Source: Sabethes cyaneus
Taxonomy: Eukaryota; Arthropoda; Insecta; Diptera; Culicidae
Reading direction: 5' to 3'
Length of the DNA stretch: 64,000 bases
Assembly (NCBI RefSeq): GCF_943734655.1
Contig: NC_071355.1
Span: 69,383,449-69,447,448 of the forward strand
Shown here: positions 47,044 through 57,980 of the stretch, piece after piece
How the letters are laid out: every line of letters starts with the position of its first letter
How positions within the stretch are numbered: position 1 is the first letter of the stretch
Position numbers and translations under genes: made by a program
The notes under the pieces: model-generated
Told to the model about the DNA's origin: nothing
The model's database searches: none
The model's input: only the letters and a program-made list of their open reading frames with translations

Positions 47044-47539
47044 CCGCTGCTCTTTTTTGTTTTCTGGAAGCTCAGGACTATCTGCGTAAACTAATGACGG
47101 GGTGACAAAAGTACTCCTCCTCTGCGGTACTAACACGAATCACTCCTGCTGCTAACTAATCACTGCTGCTGCTAGTCACATCACTGCTAACTAAATGAAC
47201 AATCGCTAACCGAACATTCTGGATTTCTGGTTTCCAGTTAATTTTATTCAGTAGCACCGCTCACCGTCGTCAATATTCAAAAGAAAAAAGTCCTCTGCGT
47301 TGCGACTGTGTTATGTTGCTGGTGGTACAAGCGAAATGCTTTATGTTAGTACAAATAGTTTATTAAATGTGCGGAATAAATACTTCTAAAGTAATCTTGT
47401 ACAGCAGATGCCAAACATGATTTAAGAAACTACTCTTCAGCGCTTAAATGTATTTTAGCCAAGTTTTGTTCCACACTTGACAAACTTTAGCTGGTAAATC
47501 TACATCGGCTGAAAACTCGGCGCCTGTCATATGTCAGAT

Positions 47540-47640
47540 TATCTCAGATGTGTTCGTTGACGGCTTCCGACCGATAGGATGTAAGTTCGAACCCGGGTGA
47601 ATAAAAAAAGTATATGGCAGGCTTGATCAATTTAGAGTCA
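47540..47640 (+). mobile_element. tRNA-like SINE fragment with a strong B box
   Basis: TTGACGGCTTCCGACCGATA, then AAGTTCGAACCCGGGTGAAT, a good B-box match. It is followed by an A-rich stretch. Not a complete tRNA. Confidence 0.45.
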
Positions 47641-48156
47641 ACCAATGATTTTCTACTAAAGTCTCTTATTAAATTATAATATATGCATACAAAAATGGCC
47701 ATGAAAATAGCGAAACCCACAAAATAAAAAAAAATACTTCCTGCATATTTTTTTCTTTTGCTTGTCTAAAAGTTGAACTGCTGTGGAATAAACGTAGCTT
47801 CAGTGTCATCAGCAGAAGTTTAATAAACATATCTATACGTACTGAATAAACATTTTACTATACGTTGCTTAACAGTCATACAAACGCATCTTCTACGCCC
47901 ATATTCAGCATGGTGCTGCTTAAATTCTCCAAAACCAACTGTATAAGCATTGAACAGAGGTGTTTAGACATACTTGAAAAGCAGCTATACAGCATGTGCT
48001 GAATAAAAGCTGTCGGTTAAACGTTTAATAAGCAAAAATTGTTCCTTGGGTCGTATTACCGTGATTGGTGCTATAACTATATTTGGTACTTCTACCCTAG
48101 GTACATAACTCTTATTTGAAATCTAACTATACATATGAAAATGCAGACTGGGAAGC

Positions 48157-48797
48157 TTATAACAGTGATAATTTAGGACAAGTCTGCAATACGTCAGTAA
48201 AATTCAGAACTGCTTAAGAAAGCACCTTGGTGATTAAAATGCATTCCAACGCCTCAATTTTTAAAGTAAAAAAAATCAGAGTTATAGCATAATAATAGTG
48301 GTTTTCAGTGGTAACAGTTTGAAGAACTAAATTTAATAAGACGATTGGAATGCTGATAGTCCCCCCTTATTCAACCCATCACTTTCAATAAGGAAAAACA
48401 ACCAATGAACCGCTTAGTCTGCTTAAAATAGGTTCCCTATCCTATGTATTACATCTTGTTGTGGAAGCAATTAACCTACACTAGTCTTTATTATGAACAG
48501 TGAAATACTATAACTATCAGTCATCTCTATGACTATGGTAGAATCACAGAAACCATGAAAATTTTTAAGAACATCAATAAATTTGATTGCAGATTTATAC
48601 TCTTCGATTATGAATAAATCAAGTAGACCCCCCGCATCCGATTACAACAACATTCAAACTCAGCTCAACACTAGAATTTATAGATTACTACCTCTGAAGC
48701 TTTGAACCATTCTCAATATAGGTAGGTACATTTTGCAGTATGACTACATTGGATGCTCACAATGCAATTTGTTTGTCCGTTTTTTGTTCATTCCCAG
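48157..48797. other. Unique DNA upstream of the exon pair
   Basis: AT-rich. It is presumably the preceding intron of the gene whose last exons follow. No repeat or exon recognised. Confidence 0.4.
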
Positions 48798-49119
48798 CGA
48801 TTCTTATGCCATTCCAACACCCTTTACTGCGAAGAGCCCCAAACAAGGCATCATCCGACTGTACTTTAACGAAGACAATGTAACTCCCTCTTGGTGATGG
48901 GTTACTACCGATGGGGGTGCTATTTCGATTCTATCGCAAATATATGATGAGATAATAATAGCAAAACAAACTGTTATAACCGCGATGGTACGTGCATGCG
49001 CGATTTGATATTTATCAGCCGACTAATTATTTAAACGTTAACTCTTTTTTTTTTCTTTTCCTTTATTGTTCCAGCATAAGCCGTCCCCAGCATCCGAGGA
49101 AAAGGCGGAGAAGCTGTAA
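48798..49119 (+). CDS. Last two coding exons of an unrecognised gene
   Basis: Exon A, 48798-48879, follows the acceptor GTTCATTCCCAG and reads (x)C then 'DSYAIPTPFTAKSPKQGIIR' and 'LYFNEDN', ending at a donor GTAACT in phase 0. Exon B, 49075-49119, follows a long pyrimidine tract ending TTGTTCCAG and reads 'HKPSPASEEKAEKL' then TAA, also phase 0. The 195-nt intron, the agreeing phases and the protein-like composition support each other. Without splicing, exon A would run into TGA after only six more codons. Earlier exons must lie upstream, beyond the transposon nest, and were not found. No family recognised. It faces the minus-strand gene ending at 50084. Confidence 0.55.
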
Positions 49120-50047
49120 ACTTTAACACTAATGCTTGGATTTGACCATGAACATGCCGTCACCATACCGTTTTCTCAGCTGGGGAAGCCGATGTGGGAA
49201 GCGTTTTGTCAGTTTATTTTCCGAATAATCTCCCCCCGAGGTACATGTGATAATTGCCGCAGCCACACGATGCATAAAGACAAAGGAACCATTATCGGCA
49301 CCAAGCGGCACTCTCGTGGTCGGCCGTGCTGTGGACCTGCGGTGGTTGTTCCGGGAGCTCGATCCAGCTCGGTATTACGGTATGGCGTGCATTGTTCGAA
49401 TCGTCCGATCCGTCGTCGGCTCGTCAGCTCGTCAGCGACCGGCCCATTATCGTGCTGCCACCCTGCTTGCTGACTTCGTAGCTCAACCGGATGGAGAGCG
49501 CGCACGCGCGGACAATGGCCCAAAGGGACTTTTCTGTGACAAGGTTTAGATAATTTATCACGTTTTGTCGCACTTGTCCGGCTGTTGTCTACGTAAATTT
49601 ACCCAATCGGCGTCACTAAAGGGATAGTGTTAGAATGAGAACAAGTTGGCAAACTTTACGTAAATTTATGAGGTACCTCACAAAACATTTCAACACAACT
49701 TGGCATAATATTTCTTTTTATTTTGGCAATATATTATATGTACATACTTTCATTCGATCACGTTCAACTATGGCACTTTTTGGAATGATAAGTTAGGTTT
49801 ACGCAGAAGATAGTGCACGCTCGTAAATTCAAAAAATATACATATTACGATACGATCAGTCGATACGGCATTAGCATATTCAGGCTTCGCACGTGGAAGT
49901 TGGCCACAAACGTGTTTCGTACGAATCCAGTGAGTACGTGCGAGTACGCGCTATATTTGAACGAATCAGGTGCTTGGAATTAGTTCGGTGCCTGCGCACG
50001 GTTGTTGGCCGCCATGCTTTCAGTTCAGACCCAGACAAAAACGACAT
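49120..50047. other. Region between convergent gene ends; GC-rich patch 49130-49550
   Basis: It probably holds the 3' UTR of the plus-strand gene. The GC-richer patch has Arg/Ala/Ser-rich frames on both strands, without splice structure or recognisable domains, so none is called. Confidence 0.35.
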
Positions 50048-50057
50048 TTTATTTATT
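50048..50057 (-). terminator. Poly(A) signals of the minus-strand gene
   Basis: On the minus strand two overlapping AATAAA hexamers (50057-50048) lie about 27-36 nt beyond the TGA stop at 50084-50086. Confidence 0.5.
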
Positions 50058-50083
50058 TTGCAAAAAATAACTTTTACGTAAGT

Positions 50084-50211
50084 TCAATACTTTTTTTGCA
50101 TAAATTGTATGTCATTGGAGTAAACCGATAGCGTTCCGTTGGCGTGTAGCGAAGGTGCAATGTGGCGCAACTCTGGTGCGTATGGATCGAATATCCAGTA
50201 CCGCTGGAGGT
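50084..50211 (-). CDS. Terminal coding exon of an unrecognised gene
   Basis: On the minus strand the acceptor ACCATTCTTATTCACAG precedes base 50211. With two bases completing a split codon, the frame reads 'LQRYWIFDPYAPELRHIAPS' and on to 'IQFMQKKY', then TGA (41 residues). Composition and codon use look genuine, and AATAAA signals follow closely. The previous exon must end with one base of the split codon; I did not find it. No family recognised. The gene would run right to left toward the plus-strand gene ending at 49119. Confidence 0.5.
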
Positions 50212-51879
50212 CTGTGAATAAGAATGGTGACAACAGCATGAATGCATATCGCGATGAAACAACATGTTGCTCGCACCGGCGCGGCGGCAACCCCCGTCAC
50301 TGGACGTGAGCACAAAGTTGAAGGTTGGCTCTATGCCGTGAGAAGGATCTTGTGAAATTCCCACGGAAATCCGACAATGTTTCAAGGTAATAAACCACAC
50401 CCCTTCTGCCTTTTACCGCATAGTTGCGCTTAGGTAGATACAATGCAAACATATACAAACAATTATAATCGGGCTTACAGTTAAACCATTACATTATTGT
50501 GGCCACAGTAGAAACAAAAGATTATTAATCATGTTTTGCGAAACTTCATCAACTTTTCGCTTGATCGATAATCATGGTCAATCAATATATCATTACACCT
50601 AATAATTACTTCGGTTTCAATCAACCACAAGCATTTGATCAGCGCAAGGTTTACCCAAGGGATCAGTTCTAAACAAGCTGATCGTTCAATTTTATTTACG
50701 AGAGGATCACCGTGTTGTATTACTCGTAGGGTGTGTGGTGTGACTTTTAGTCACCATCCATTAACGTTTTTTGATATAAGTTACCTTACCGATGCTGGGC
50801 TAACAGAAACCGAACATTTCCACTGTTGCAACAAAACCGGTGCAAATGATATATGATGAAAGCATAGCAAAACATAGAAGCCTCTTTGCGGTTTCACCGC
50901 AGATAAACCCGTTGAGCTACTTCGAACCATATAGAATGGAAATGAGTCAATTTAGTCTAGTTTGTCGCCGCGATTAAGTGACACAACACGCGCCAATTAT
51001 GCTGCTGACCAACAACAATATATCCGTTAACCGTTATCATTTTGGACCCCACAGCATGGATTAACTCCCGTGTGACTGAACGAGAGGCATAATATTGTGT
51101 CATCATTGCCGGTTTAGTCGGCATTCGCCCATAAAATGCGAACACCAAGTTCTTGACATTCAATGCATGGCAGCTTTGCGCGTGGCTACGATGGCTCAAT
51201 CACGGGCGGTCCCACGGTCGGCACACGGTCGCGCTCGATATGTGGTTTTAGGGAGTCGCGTTACCCACACGCGCTGTACTGCTTTTAATCAAGCGAACTT
51301 AATAAGTTTATATAATCTTTGTTGTGTGTCTCTTTAAACTAGTGCAGTATTGTTTCGATCTCATCGAAAAATATTATTAAACTGTGCTAATGACCGGCTA
51401 AGCGTTAAATAATACCTTTCCCATGTCATTTCTCGCGTGCTAGTGACTCGAACACGCATTCAGACTGCATGGAATAGCAGAGCAAAAAATAAAGAATTCA
51501 AGCAGAGACAAATCTTGAGATGTCTGATGCTGCTTTCAGCTGGGTTGTAGTTTTCATTTCTACCTTCTAATGGTTACGGGCGAGCACACACCTCTTGCAC
51601 TTTCTACCGGCCACAGCAGACAGCTTTAGACAGACTTAGACCACACTTTATTAGCTCGTTAGGGTTTGCTCGATTTCTTATACATATGTGACACGGTGTG
51701 GCACATGTACACCGCCGGTACAAAGCCTCTCAAAGCGGCTTACAGTAATTTCATATGTCATAACAAATACCCTAATTGATACTTCGCCAAAGAATCGGTA
51801 GCCCATTAGCTTTAATCTGTATCACATTGGCAATGAAGAGGAATGTGTATGAAATCTATGTAAGTACATGCAAACATGG
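50212..51879. other. Unique-looking DNA, probably intron or upstream of the minus-strand gene
   Basis: No repeat family of the window is seen. Short frames such as that at 50957-51199 (-) have no splice or motif support. Confidence 0.35.
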
Positions 51880-52430
51880 TTGGTGAACGGCTGCATTATG
51901 CGTAACATAGACCCCATAGTGGTCCTGAGCCTCTTATCTAGCAACTTCTATCCCTACCTCCTCGTGGTACCAGCTAGAATACGAGCAACCTTAGCAGAGA
52001 TTGGTTAAGCGATCCCGGTGGAAAATACGGTCGTATACTTACAGGGAAGGAGTCCCTGTGTCGTCTCGGCACTATAAGGCGGCAGCCCCTCCCCCATCAC
52101 GAGACTCGGTAGCGTGGGCCTAGTAAAGCAACCTACCCAAATCTAAAACACTACGAACAATCAAGGAAATTCGACTCGGAACATTCAGCATAGACAAAGG
52201 CGACGAAATAAGAACTTGGAATAGATGCTTGGTACCTGCACCTGTATATCGCGGAATTTCGTGGATGGTGACAGGGTGCTGCTCGATCGAGCCGAACTAG
52301 AACCACAAAAGTTTGACATGGTGGCACTGCAGGAGAACTGTCACAAAGGCGAGAAATTGTGGAAGGTCCGTGGCGGCAAAATTACAATCTTACTACACTG
52401 CCATTTGATTGGTAAATGGTTGGATAATGC
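51880..52430 (+). pseudogene. RTE-like LINE, 5' leader and start of endonuclease (truncated)
   Basis: The leader matches 31440-31740 (CTCGTGGTACCAGC..GAATACGAGCAACC, ACAGGGAAGGAG). A frame with 'RNFVDGDRVLLDRAELEPQK' and 'ALQENCHKGEKLWKVRGGK', the N-terminal endonuclease region, follows. It breaks off at about 52405, where another leader copy begins. Confidence 0.7.
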
Positions 52431-53910
52431 GTAAAACAGACGGCCATAGTGCTCCTTAGCCTCTTATTCAGCAACTCATATCCCTACCCCCACCCACGTG
52501 GTACCAGTCGAAATACGAGTAACCTTAGCGGAAAGTGGGTACCAACACAGAGGGAGGCACAGTGTGTCTCGACACTTCAAGCTGGCATCCCCATCACGAG
52601 ACTCGGTAGCGTAACCGTGTAACGATTCCAAGAGATCGACTGAACTATTACTAGTCTAGTAACCACCTCGACCGGTGTATCCTAAAATCCGGATCACTAA
52701 AAGTGAAGACAACGCAAGTGTAAACAGAGTCGGAAATGACAAACCAAAACCACCGATCACGATCCCATCCTATCTTATATCGAACCTACCGTCCATCAAT
52801 CAACCCCCACCCTTTCAACTGTGAGCGAGTCAAGACGTACGATAAAGTACGGAAATAAATTCCGTTCTTTTATTATAGAGGTTCCGCGAGCGCCAAAGTA
52901 CCGAAGGGACGCTATACTGGTCGTCGTTGACCGCCCAGAAGAACCCGTGGGGGAAAGGCCACAGAGCCGCGTTACCCAGGAGCCGGAGCAGTGTCCATCG
53001 CGAGGTGTCCTGAGCCGACGGGATTGGTGGAGAAGGTGAGTCAGACCCGTTCTGTGATCCGAGCCTCTGCCTTTGCGGAAGGTGTGATAGGTGGCCGGAT
53101 ACAGCCATTAGGGGTGCATTAATGGGTGAACATAGGCTCACCGATCCCTCTTTTGTTTCGTTACAGACCCGCCCTAACCTCATAGCTCTGCCGACGCCAT
53201 CGAACGCTGAACAAAAGAGGAGGTGTTTTACAATAGACCCTGAATAAGACAGAACTACTGGTCTTAAATATTGTTTTATTTCCGTAAGCGGGCCAATTCA
53301 CAAAAATCCAGTTCCAACCGTAGTACGGCTACCTATTAAAACCCTGAAAGCTAAAAAGAGTCAAGAAAATTTTACTCGGAACATTCGGCATGGACAAAGG
53401 CGTCGAAATAAAGACATGGAAATCCTAAATTTCGTTGGTGGCTATCAGTTAGAACCCCGAAAGTTTGGCATCGTGGCACTGCAGGACATCTGTCGCAAAG
53501 ACGAGAAAGTGTGGAGGATCCGTGCTGGGAACGGGCTTCGTAGTGTTGGGCAAAATGCAAGATCGCGTAATGGACTGGAAAATGATCAATGAAAGAATGT
53601 GCGTGTTGAGGATGAAAGGCCGTTTCTTCGACTACACCATCATAAACGTGCATTGTTCACACGACGGTAGACCCGACGACGACAAGGAAGCGTTCTATAC
53701 GCAGCTGGAGGCAACGTACGACAGATGCTCACGACGGGACATCAAGATCGTTCTCGGGGATATGAACGCCCAGGTCGGCAGGGAAGCAACGTATAGACTG
53801 GTGATCGGGCCCCATAGCCTGCCCACCGACACGAACGCTAACGGCCTGCGATGCATGAACTTTGCAGGCTTGGTGATCAGAAGCACTTTATTTCCTCATA
53901 AAGGTATCTA
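52405..53910 (+). pseudogene. RTE-like LINE, leader plus endonuclease domain, cut by a mariner
   Basis: A second leader (GTAAATGGTTGGATAATGCG...) continues through about 600 nt of unassigned sequence (52640-53330) to the endonuclease frame: 'VVLGKMQDRVMDW', 'FDYTIINVHCSHDGRPDDDK', 'DIKIVLGDMNAQVGREATYR', 'NGLRCMNFAGLVIRSTLFPH'. Here the GDMN motif is intact, unlike the 31.4-kb copy. At 53909-53910 (TA) a mariner interrupts the frame; the LINE does not resume recognisably beyond it. Confidence 0.75.
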
Positions 53911-55156
53911 CAGGGTGTTCAATAAGTTTAAATACACTTTAAAAATGTGTTGAATCTTTACGACATATTTGGTGGAAGCACCTCCCCTTTGTACTTTATG
54001 ACGAGCTTGAGACGTTTCTCAAAAGAATCACACGCGGCACGCACCTGGTCCATGGGCATCTCGTCCCAGATCTTGGAAATAAGCTTCTTAAATTGGTCCA
54101 TAGTGCTCACTTTATGTTCGCTCTGCCTGGCTAGCATTTACGACCATACATAAAAGTCCTGGGGATTAAGATCCGGGGAGCTGGGAGCCAACAAAATCTT
54201 ATCGAGAAAATCGGTCAAATTCTCCCGACACCACGCTTGGACCGTGTGGGTCGCCGTGTGGGCCGGTGCGCCGTCCTGTTGAAAGACGTAATGATGTTTT
54301 CCGTAGAGGTCACGAAGTGTCGGGTCCACAGCCTTCTTCAGAATCTCGGTCTTATAGTACGTGGCGTAGATTTTCACGTTTTCTCGATAAACATCAGTGG
54401 AAGCTTTCCACGTTTGGATACGGCCCCCCAAACCATAACCGACGCAGCGCTCTGGAACCGCGGGATGTGTATGTAGGACGAGGGGATGTTGACCAACGTC
54501 GGCGCCCACAGTCGATCATTTTGGACATTGTCCGGCGGTTGGAAAATGAAGAGTTTCTCATCAGAAAACACGAACTCCTGAACAGCGTGCCGCGAAAGTA
54601 TCAATTTTGCTCTGCCCAGCCTCTTCTTCGTTGTAGCCTCCGTTACCCCGTGAACCTTGCATTTCTTATACGACTTGCATCCCAGGTCCTTCGCCATGAT
54701 GGTGTGGGCAGTTCCGAACGACACAGCTAGGTCAACAGCGGTCTACCGAATCGAGCGATTCATTTTTCGACGAACCCGCTCCCTCACCACCTTGATGGCT
54801 GCTGGCGTCCTCGCCGAACGCGGCCGCCTGGATCTAGCACGGTCCTTGGCCAAGCCCGGCTCCTGGTACCGACGGATGGTGTTATAGATGAAATTCCGCT
54901 TCACCCCGTGGGATTTAAACCGCCGAAATATGTCGCCGGGTCGCTCACCTCTCGCAAACAACTTTACTACGACGTTGCGATACTCCTTCATCACGCGCGG
55001 TAAACAAATAACAAATGACATCAAGTCGACACCTTGCGCATCGGTTAGCCTATATATAAGGCTAAAGCTGACACCAATACTAATACACAGAATACACATG
55101 ATGCGCACTTACACAACGATGAAAAGTTGTATTCGAACTTATTTCTTCACTTGCTG
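53911..55156 (-). mobile_element. Mariner-type element with a nearly intact transposase
   Basis: The left end CAGGGTGTTCAATAAGTTTA follows TA; the right end near 55156 is its diverged complement (GTATTCGAACTTATT...TTGCTG). The minus-strand transposase starts near 55000 ('VMKEYRNVVVKLF') with an N-terminal HTH. One in-frame TAG (54740-54742) comes first, then 'VFSDEKLF' (first Asp) and 'VMVWGAVSKRGK'. A frameshift near 54370 follows, then 'YVFQQDGAPAHT' (second Asp) and 'SSPDLNPQDFYVWS' (third Asp) and a stop at 54138. There are 38 residues between the last two Asp, near the DD37D/DD39D groups. One stop and one frameshift suggest fairly recent loss. Confidence 0.85.
54138..55014 (-). pseudogene. 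Mariner transposase, one stop codon and one frameshift
   Basis: This is the coding part of the element at 53911-55156. The N-terminal segment is about 55014-54743, with 'SHGVKRNFIYNTIRRYQEPG' as a recognition helix region and an Arg-rich linker. The middle segment is 54739-54374 and the C-terminal segment, in another frame, ends at 54138. The three acidic catalytic residues of the DDD triad are all present, so inactivation comes only from the stop and the frameshift. Plus-strand frames over this region are shadows. Confidence 0.8.
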
Positions 55157-55225
55157 TTACTCGCAATCGGACAAGAAAAGCAAAAAGCGAAGAATAGCAG
55201 TTGATTTAAGCAGACAGTTATGGTA

Positions 55226-55623
55226 CAGTGAACCCTCGTTCGTTTGAACGATTCCTCATGCAAACTAACGGGGTTACTTTTTAATTTGGACAACTGGTAA
55301 CCCGAAATATGCTGAATCCTGTGAACTGGCCGCCCTGCTCTTTGTTATTGTTTTGGTGGTTTGTTTTAGTTGGCAGTTGCAAGCGCGAATATTGCATTCT
55401 CCGATCGGATTTCTATCTTAATCGTAGGGACGAAATGTGAAACCGATTAAACACGCTAGGTCAGTACAAACAAGTCGTGTTTATGTGCGTTGTCCGCATA
55501 AACAAATGATGTCATGTTGAGAATGACATTTGAACCATGTTTAATTTGCACGTCGTGCAAACCAGCGGGGTTCAAATTAAAAAGTGTTCAGATTAAAAAT
55601 GGTCAAACGAACGGGGGTCCAGG
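55226..55623. mobile_element. Tigger/pogo-type MITE, 398 bp, TA duplication
   Basis: CAGTGAACCCTCGTTCGTTT at the left and the complement of CCTGGACCCCCGTTCGTTTG at the right; TA lies on both sides (55224-55225, 55624-55625). Sub-terminal 'AAACTAACGGGGTTACTTTT' is mirrored near 55560. Non-coding. Confidence 0.75.
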
Positions 55624-55859
55624 TATAGGATTGAAAATGCTAATGAGTTGATTTTCCCGAATAAATTTATACAAGTGTCAAACAAATTTTGCGCATCAAT
55701 AGATGCTTTTTTATATCAATAGAAGCTACAGCTTAGAAATTTTATATTAAAAATTTTTGCTAGTAATTTTGTACGACTTGTTTTCGTTAGTGACACAAGA
55801 GACAGAGATCTTATGTCGTGTATCATGTTTTAACCGTTGTGTTCGATAAAAAAAACACC

Positions 55860-56282
55860 TTTAAGTGCTCGACAAGGGTACCCGGGTACCCACAAATTGA
55901 AATGCTTGTAACTATGGCAATATTTGACGGATTTGAACCATCTTACCACCTAAAGATTCAGGAACTCATCCACTTCTAGCAGGGTTACAACAGAACCGGA
56001 AGTGGTTTCCGGAAATCCGGTACTCCGAGGATGTGTTCCGGAATTAAAGAACTTTTTAAGAATTTGGGTGTAATCATAGTAATATGGGTATCCAAAATTC
56101 CCTATTAATAATTACTCCGAGAGGTTAGTTTTTATTGTTATAAAACAGTATAATGATTTATCCTCGGAATGGCCATTTTGGAACAAGTTCCCGTGGGACC
56201 TTCTGTGGCCACAGAACTGTTTGGATTGCAACACTGGCAATATGGGTATCTATATTCATGAAACTACTCCGGAAGGTTGTTT
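55860..56282. repeat. Diverged tandem repeat around GGAATGGCCATTYYGGAAC
   Basis: Units with GGAATGGCCATT..GGAACA.GTTCCCGTGGG and GGTATCCA-type spacers recur about every 170-180 bp and continue into the palindrome at 56283. The palindrome GGTACCCGGGTACC lies at about 55876. Confidence 0.5.
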
Positions 56283-57511
56283 TCCATTGTTTTAACTCTA
56301 TTTGATGATTTTGCCCCGGCATGGCCATTCCGGAACATATTCCCGTGGGGCTTCTCAGTGGTTCAAGACAAAATGAACGTGCCCATTACAGTTTTGAGTG
56401 GGAAAACTTGATTTTAGGTTTTGAAGGCTTTGGAAGAGTTTTTGGAATTTGAAAGTGTTATCGTTTGGTGAAATTAAAATTTTGATTAATCCCCCTAAAA
56501 GTGAAATAAAAAATTTATTTTTCTTCAGTTCAAATATAACACATTGATGTGTTCTGTAAAGTTTTAGAGCATATTATTACAAGAAATTTTACAGAAGACA
56601 GTAACCTTCTATCTCTTTAGCGAAGATAGAAAAATGCTGTTTCTTACATCTGAATCGATAAAATCAGTTTTTCTATTTTAGCTCTTTTGATAGTAGTTGT
56701 ATGATTTTTTCATGTTTTATAAAGTTGTACAAATAGTAAAAATACACAACTTTGCCGAATGAAGCATACCTCGTCTTTGCTTGTTTAGTAACTGTAGAAC
56801 TTTTAATATAAAAAATACTCTAATTTCAACCCCGGATTGCTCAACTACGCGCAAATAGATACAAATGAAACTTTCTGGATTTTGTAATATTTTTTGTCTA
56901 GTTCTTTATTAAATTAAATATAATTTGTATCCGTCTGCGCATAGTTGTGTAATTTGAGGTCAAAATTAGGCTATTTTTTATATTAAAAGTTCTACAGTTC
57001 CTAAACAAGCATAGATAGAGATATACTACATTCGGCAAAGTTGTGAATTTTTACTATTTGTACAACTTTATAAAACATGAAAAAGTCATACAACTACTAT
57101 CAAAAGAGCTAAAATAGAAAAACTGATTTTATCGATTCAGATGTAAGAAATAGCATTTTTCTATCTTCGTTGAAGAGATAGAAGGTTACTGTTTTCAGCA
57201 AAATTTTTTGTAATAATTTGCTCTAAAAGTTTGCAAAACATATCACTGTGTTATATTGCAACTGAAGAAAAATAAATTTTTTATTTCACTTTTAGGGAGA
57301 TTAATCAAAATTTTAATTTCACCAAACGATAGAACTTTTAATTTCCAGAAACACTTTCAAAGGTTCCATAAACCTAAAATCAAGTTTTCCCACTCAAAAC
57401 TGGAATGCGCACGTTTATTTGGGTTTGGACCACTGTGAAACCCCATGGAAATATGTTCCGGAATGGCCATGCCGGGGCAAAACCGTCAAATAGAGTTAAA
57501 ACAATGAAAAA
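56283..57511. repeat. 1.2-kb palindrome U, ~585-bp arms, partly Z-derived
   Basis: The left arm (56283-56868) and the right arm (56930-57511) are inverted copies with some mismatches, from TTGTTTTAACTCTATTTGA inward to GCGCAAATAGATACAAAT. The inner part of each arm (from about GAGTGGGAAAACTTGATTTT) matches the right half of family Z (for example 7205-7690). The outer part matches the tandem unit at 55860-56282. Confidence 0.75.
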
Positions 57512-57936
57512 CCAGAATCCAGAATCGATCCAAAATGTTGTGGTATTAATATCAAAATATCAAGAAATCTATTCTGAACACAGTTTTCATATTGTCAATT
57601 CAAAATAAGCTTCGTGTGTGCCTCTGAAGTCCAAAAATTAATGCCGTCTATAGACTCGGTAGAGGATTAATTTCTCATTGTCTAAATATATTCATTCAAG
57701 TCTACAATAATTATCTTTTGGGTTCACATACATGTTTCTATAAATCACGTAAATATTACAAAATTTAATAAGATGTTGTTAAAGTAAATTAAATGACACT
57801 TAGAAATATTTACGGACTCTAGGAAACAAAAAGATATAATTATTGCACGCAGAATTTTCTTGTGAATTTCACTGTAAAATAAGGATTTTAAGGAATAAGG
57901 AACGCATATTTAAAAATTTAGTCAGTAGAAAGGCCG
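57512..57936. other. AT-rich DNA, nothing recognised
   Basis: No gene or repeat supported. Confidence 0.4.
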
Positions 57937-57980
57937 GTCACACCACTAGGTGGATTAATTCGGGTTTTCTCAGGCACTCC
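57937..57980 (+). mobile_element. Family Z right-end fragment
   Basis: CACACCACTAGGTGGATTAA followed by TTCGGGTTTTCTC is the terminal 40 bp of Z without the rest. Confidence 0.6.

Larger units (their letters stand above)
45818..48050. mobile_element. Nested element Q, TIR CCCAAGGAACAA, carrying minisatellite and captured exon
   Basis: CCCAAGGAACAA at 45818 and TTGTTCCTTGGG ending 48050, with TC outside both ends. Inside: the ~60-bp minisatellite, a gene first exon (-), a SINE fragment, and further diverged GAATAA-rich sequence at 47780-48030. The 12-bp inverted ends alone are modest evidence for an independent element. Confidence 0.5.
43475..48099. mobile_element. Pogo-like element Y, TA target duplication, TIR GGGTAGANGTACCAAATAT
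   Basis: The inverted ends are TAGGGTAGACGTACCAAATA at 43475 and the complement of TAGGGTAGAAGTACCAAATA ending 48099, each starting with TA. The TA-plus-GGGTAG reading fits a 2-bp duplication. Read instead as 8 bp, GATACATA/GGTACATA would flank it with one mismatch. It contains transposase remnants (44537-45240, -), SINE fragments and nested element Q. Confidence 0.7.
43162..48156. mobile_element. Family X element (second copy), outer shell of a three-level nest
   Basis: Matches 2815-4418 from about CCCTGCCAGCAT (43162) to TTTTGATGGATACATA (43474), then resumes at 48100 and ends TACATATGAAAATGCAGACTGGGAAG-like sequence near 48156, the same right end as copy 1. Between lies the 4.6-kb insertion Y. 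It lacks the Helitron present in copy 1. Confidence 0.65.

Noticed and set aside
46762..47094. 110-residue plus-strand frame with a hydrophobic start
   Set aside because: It overlaps the minus-strand exon, which has a leader, ATG and perfect donor; the plus frame has no such support.
49129..49549. Overlapping ~100-residue frames on both strands
   Set aside because: Arg/Ala/Ser-rich, no splice structure, no recognisable motif, and strands conflict; GC-rich patch more likely.
54237..55247. Plus-strand frames of 76-154 residues
   Set aside because: Antisense shadows of the mariner transposase.
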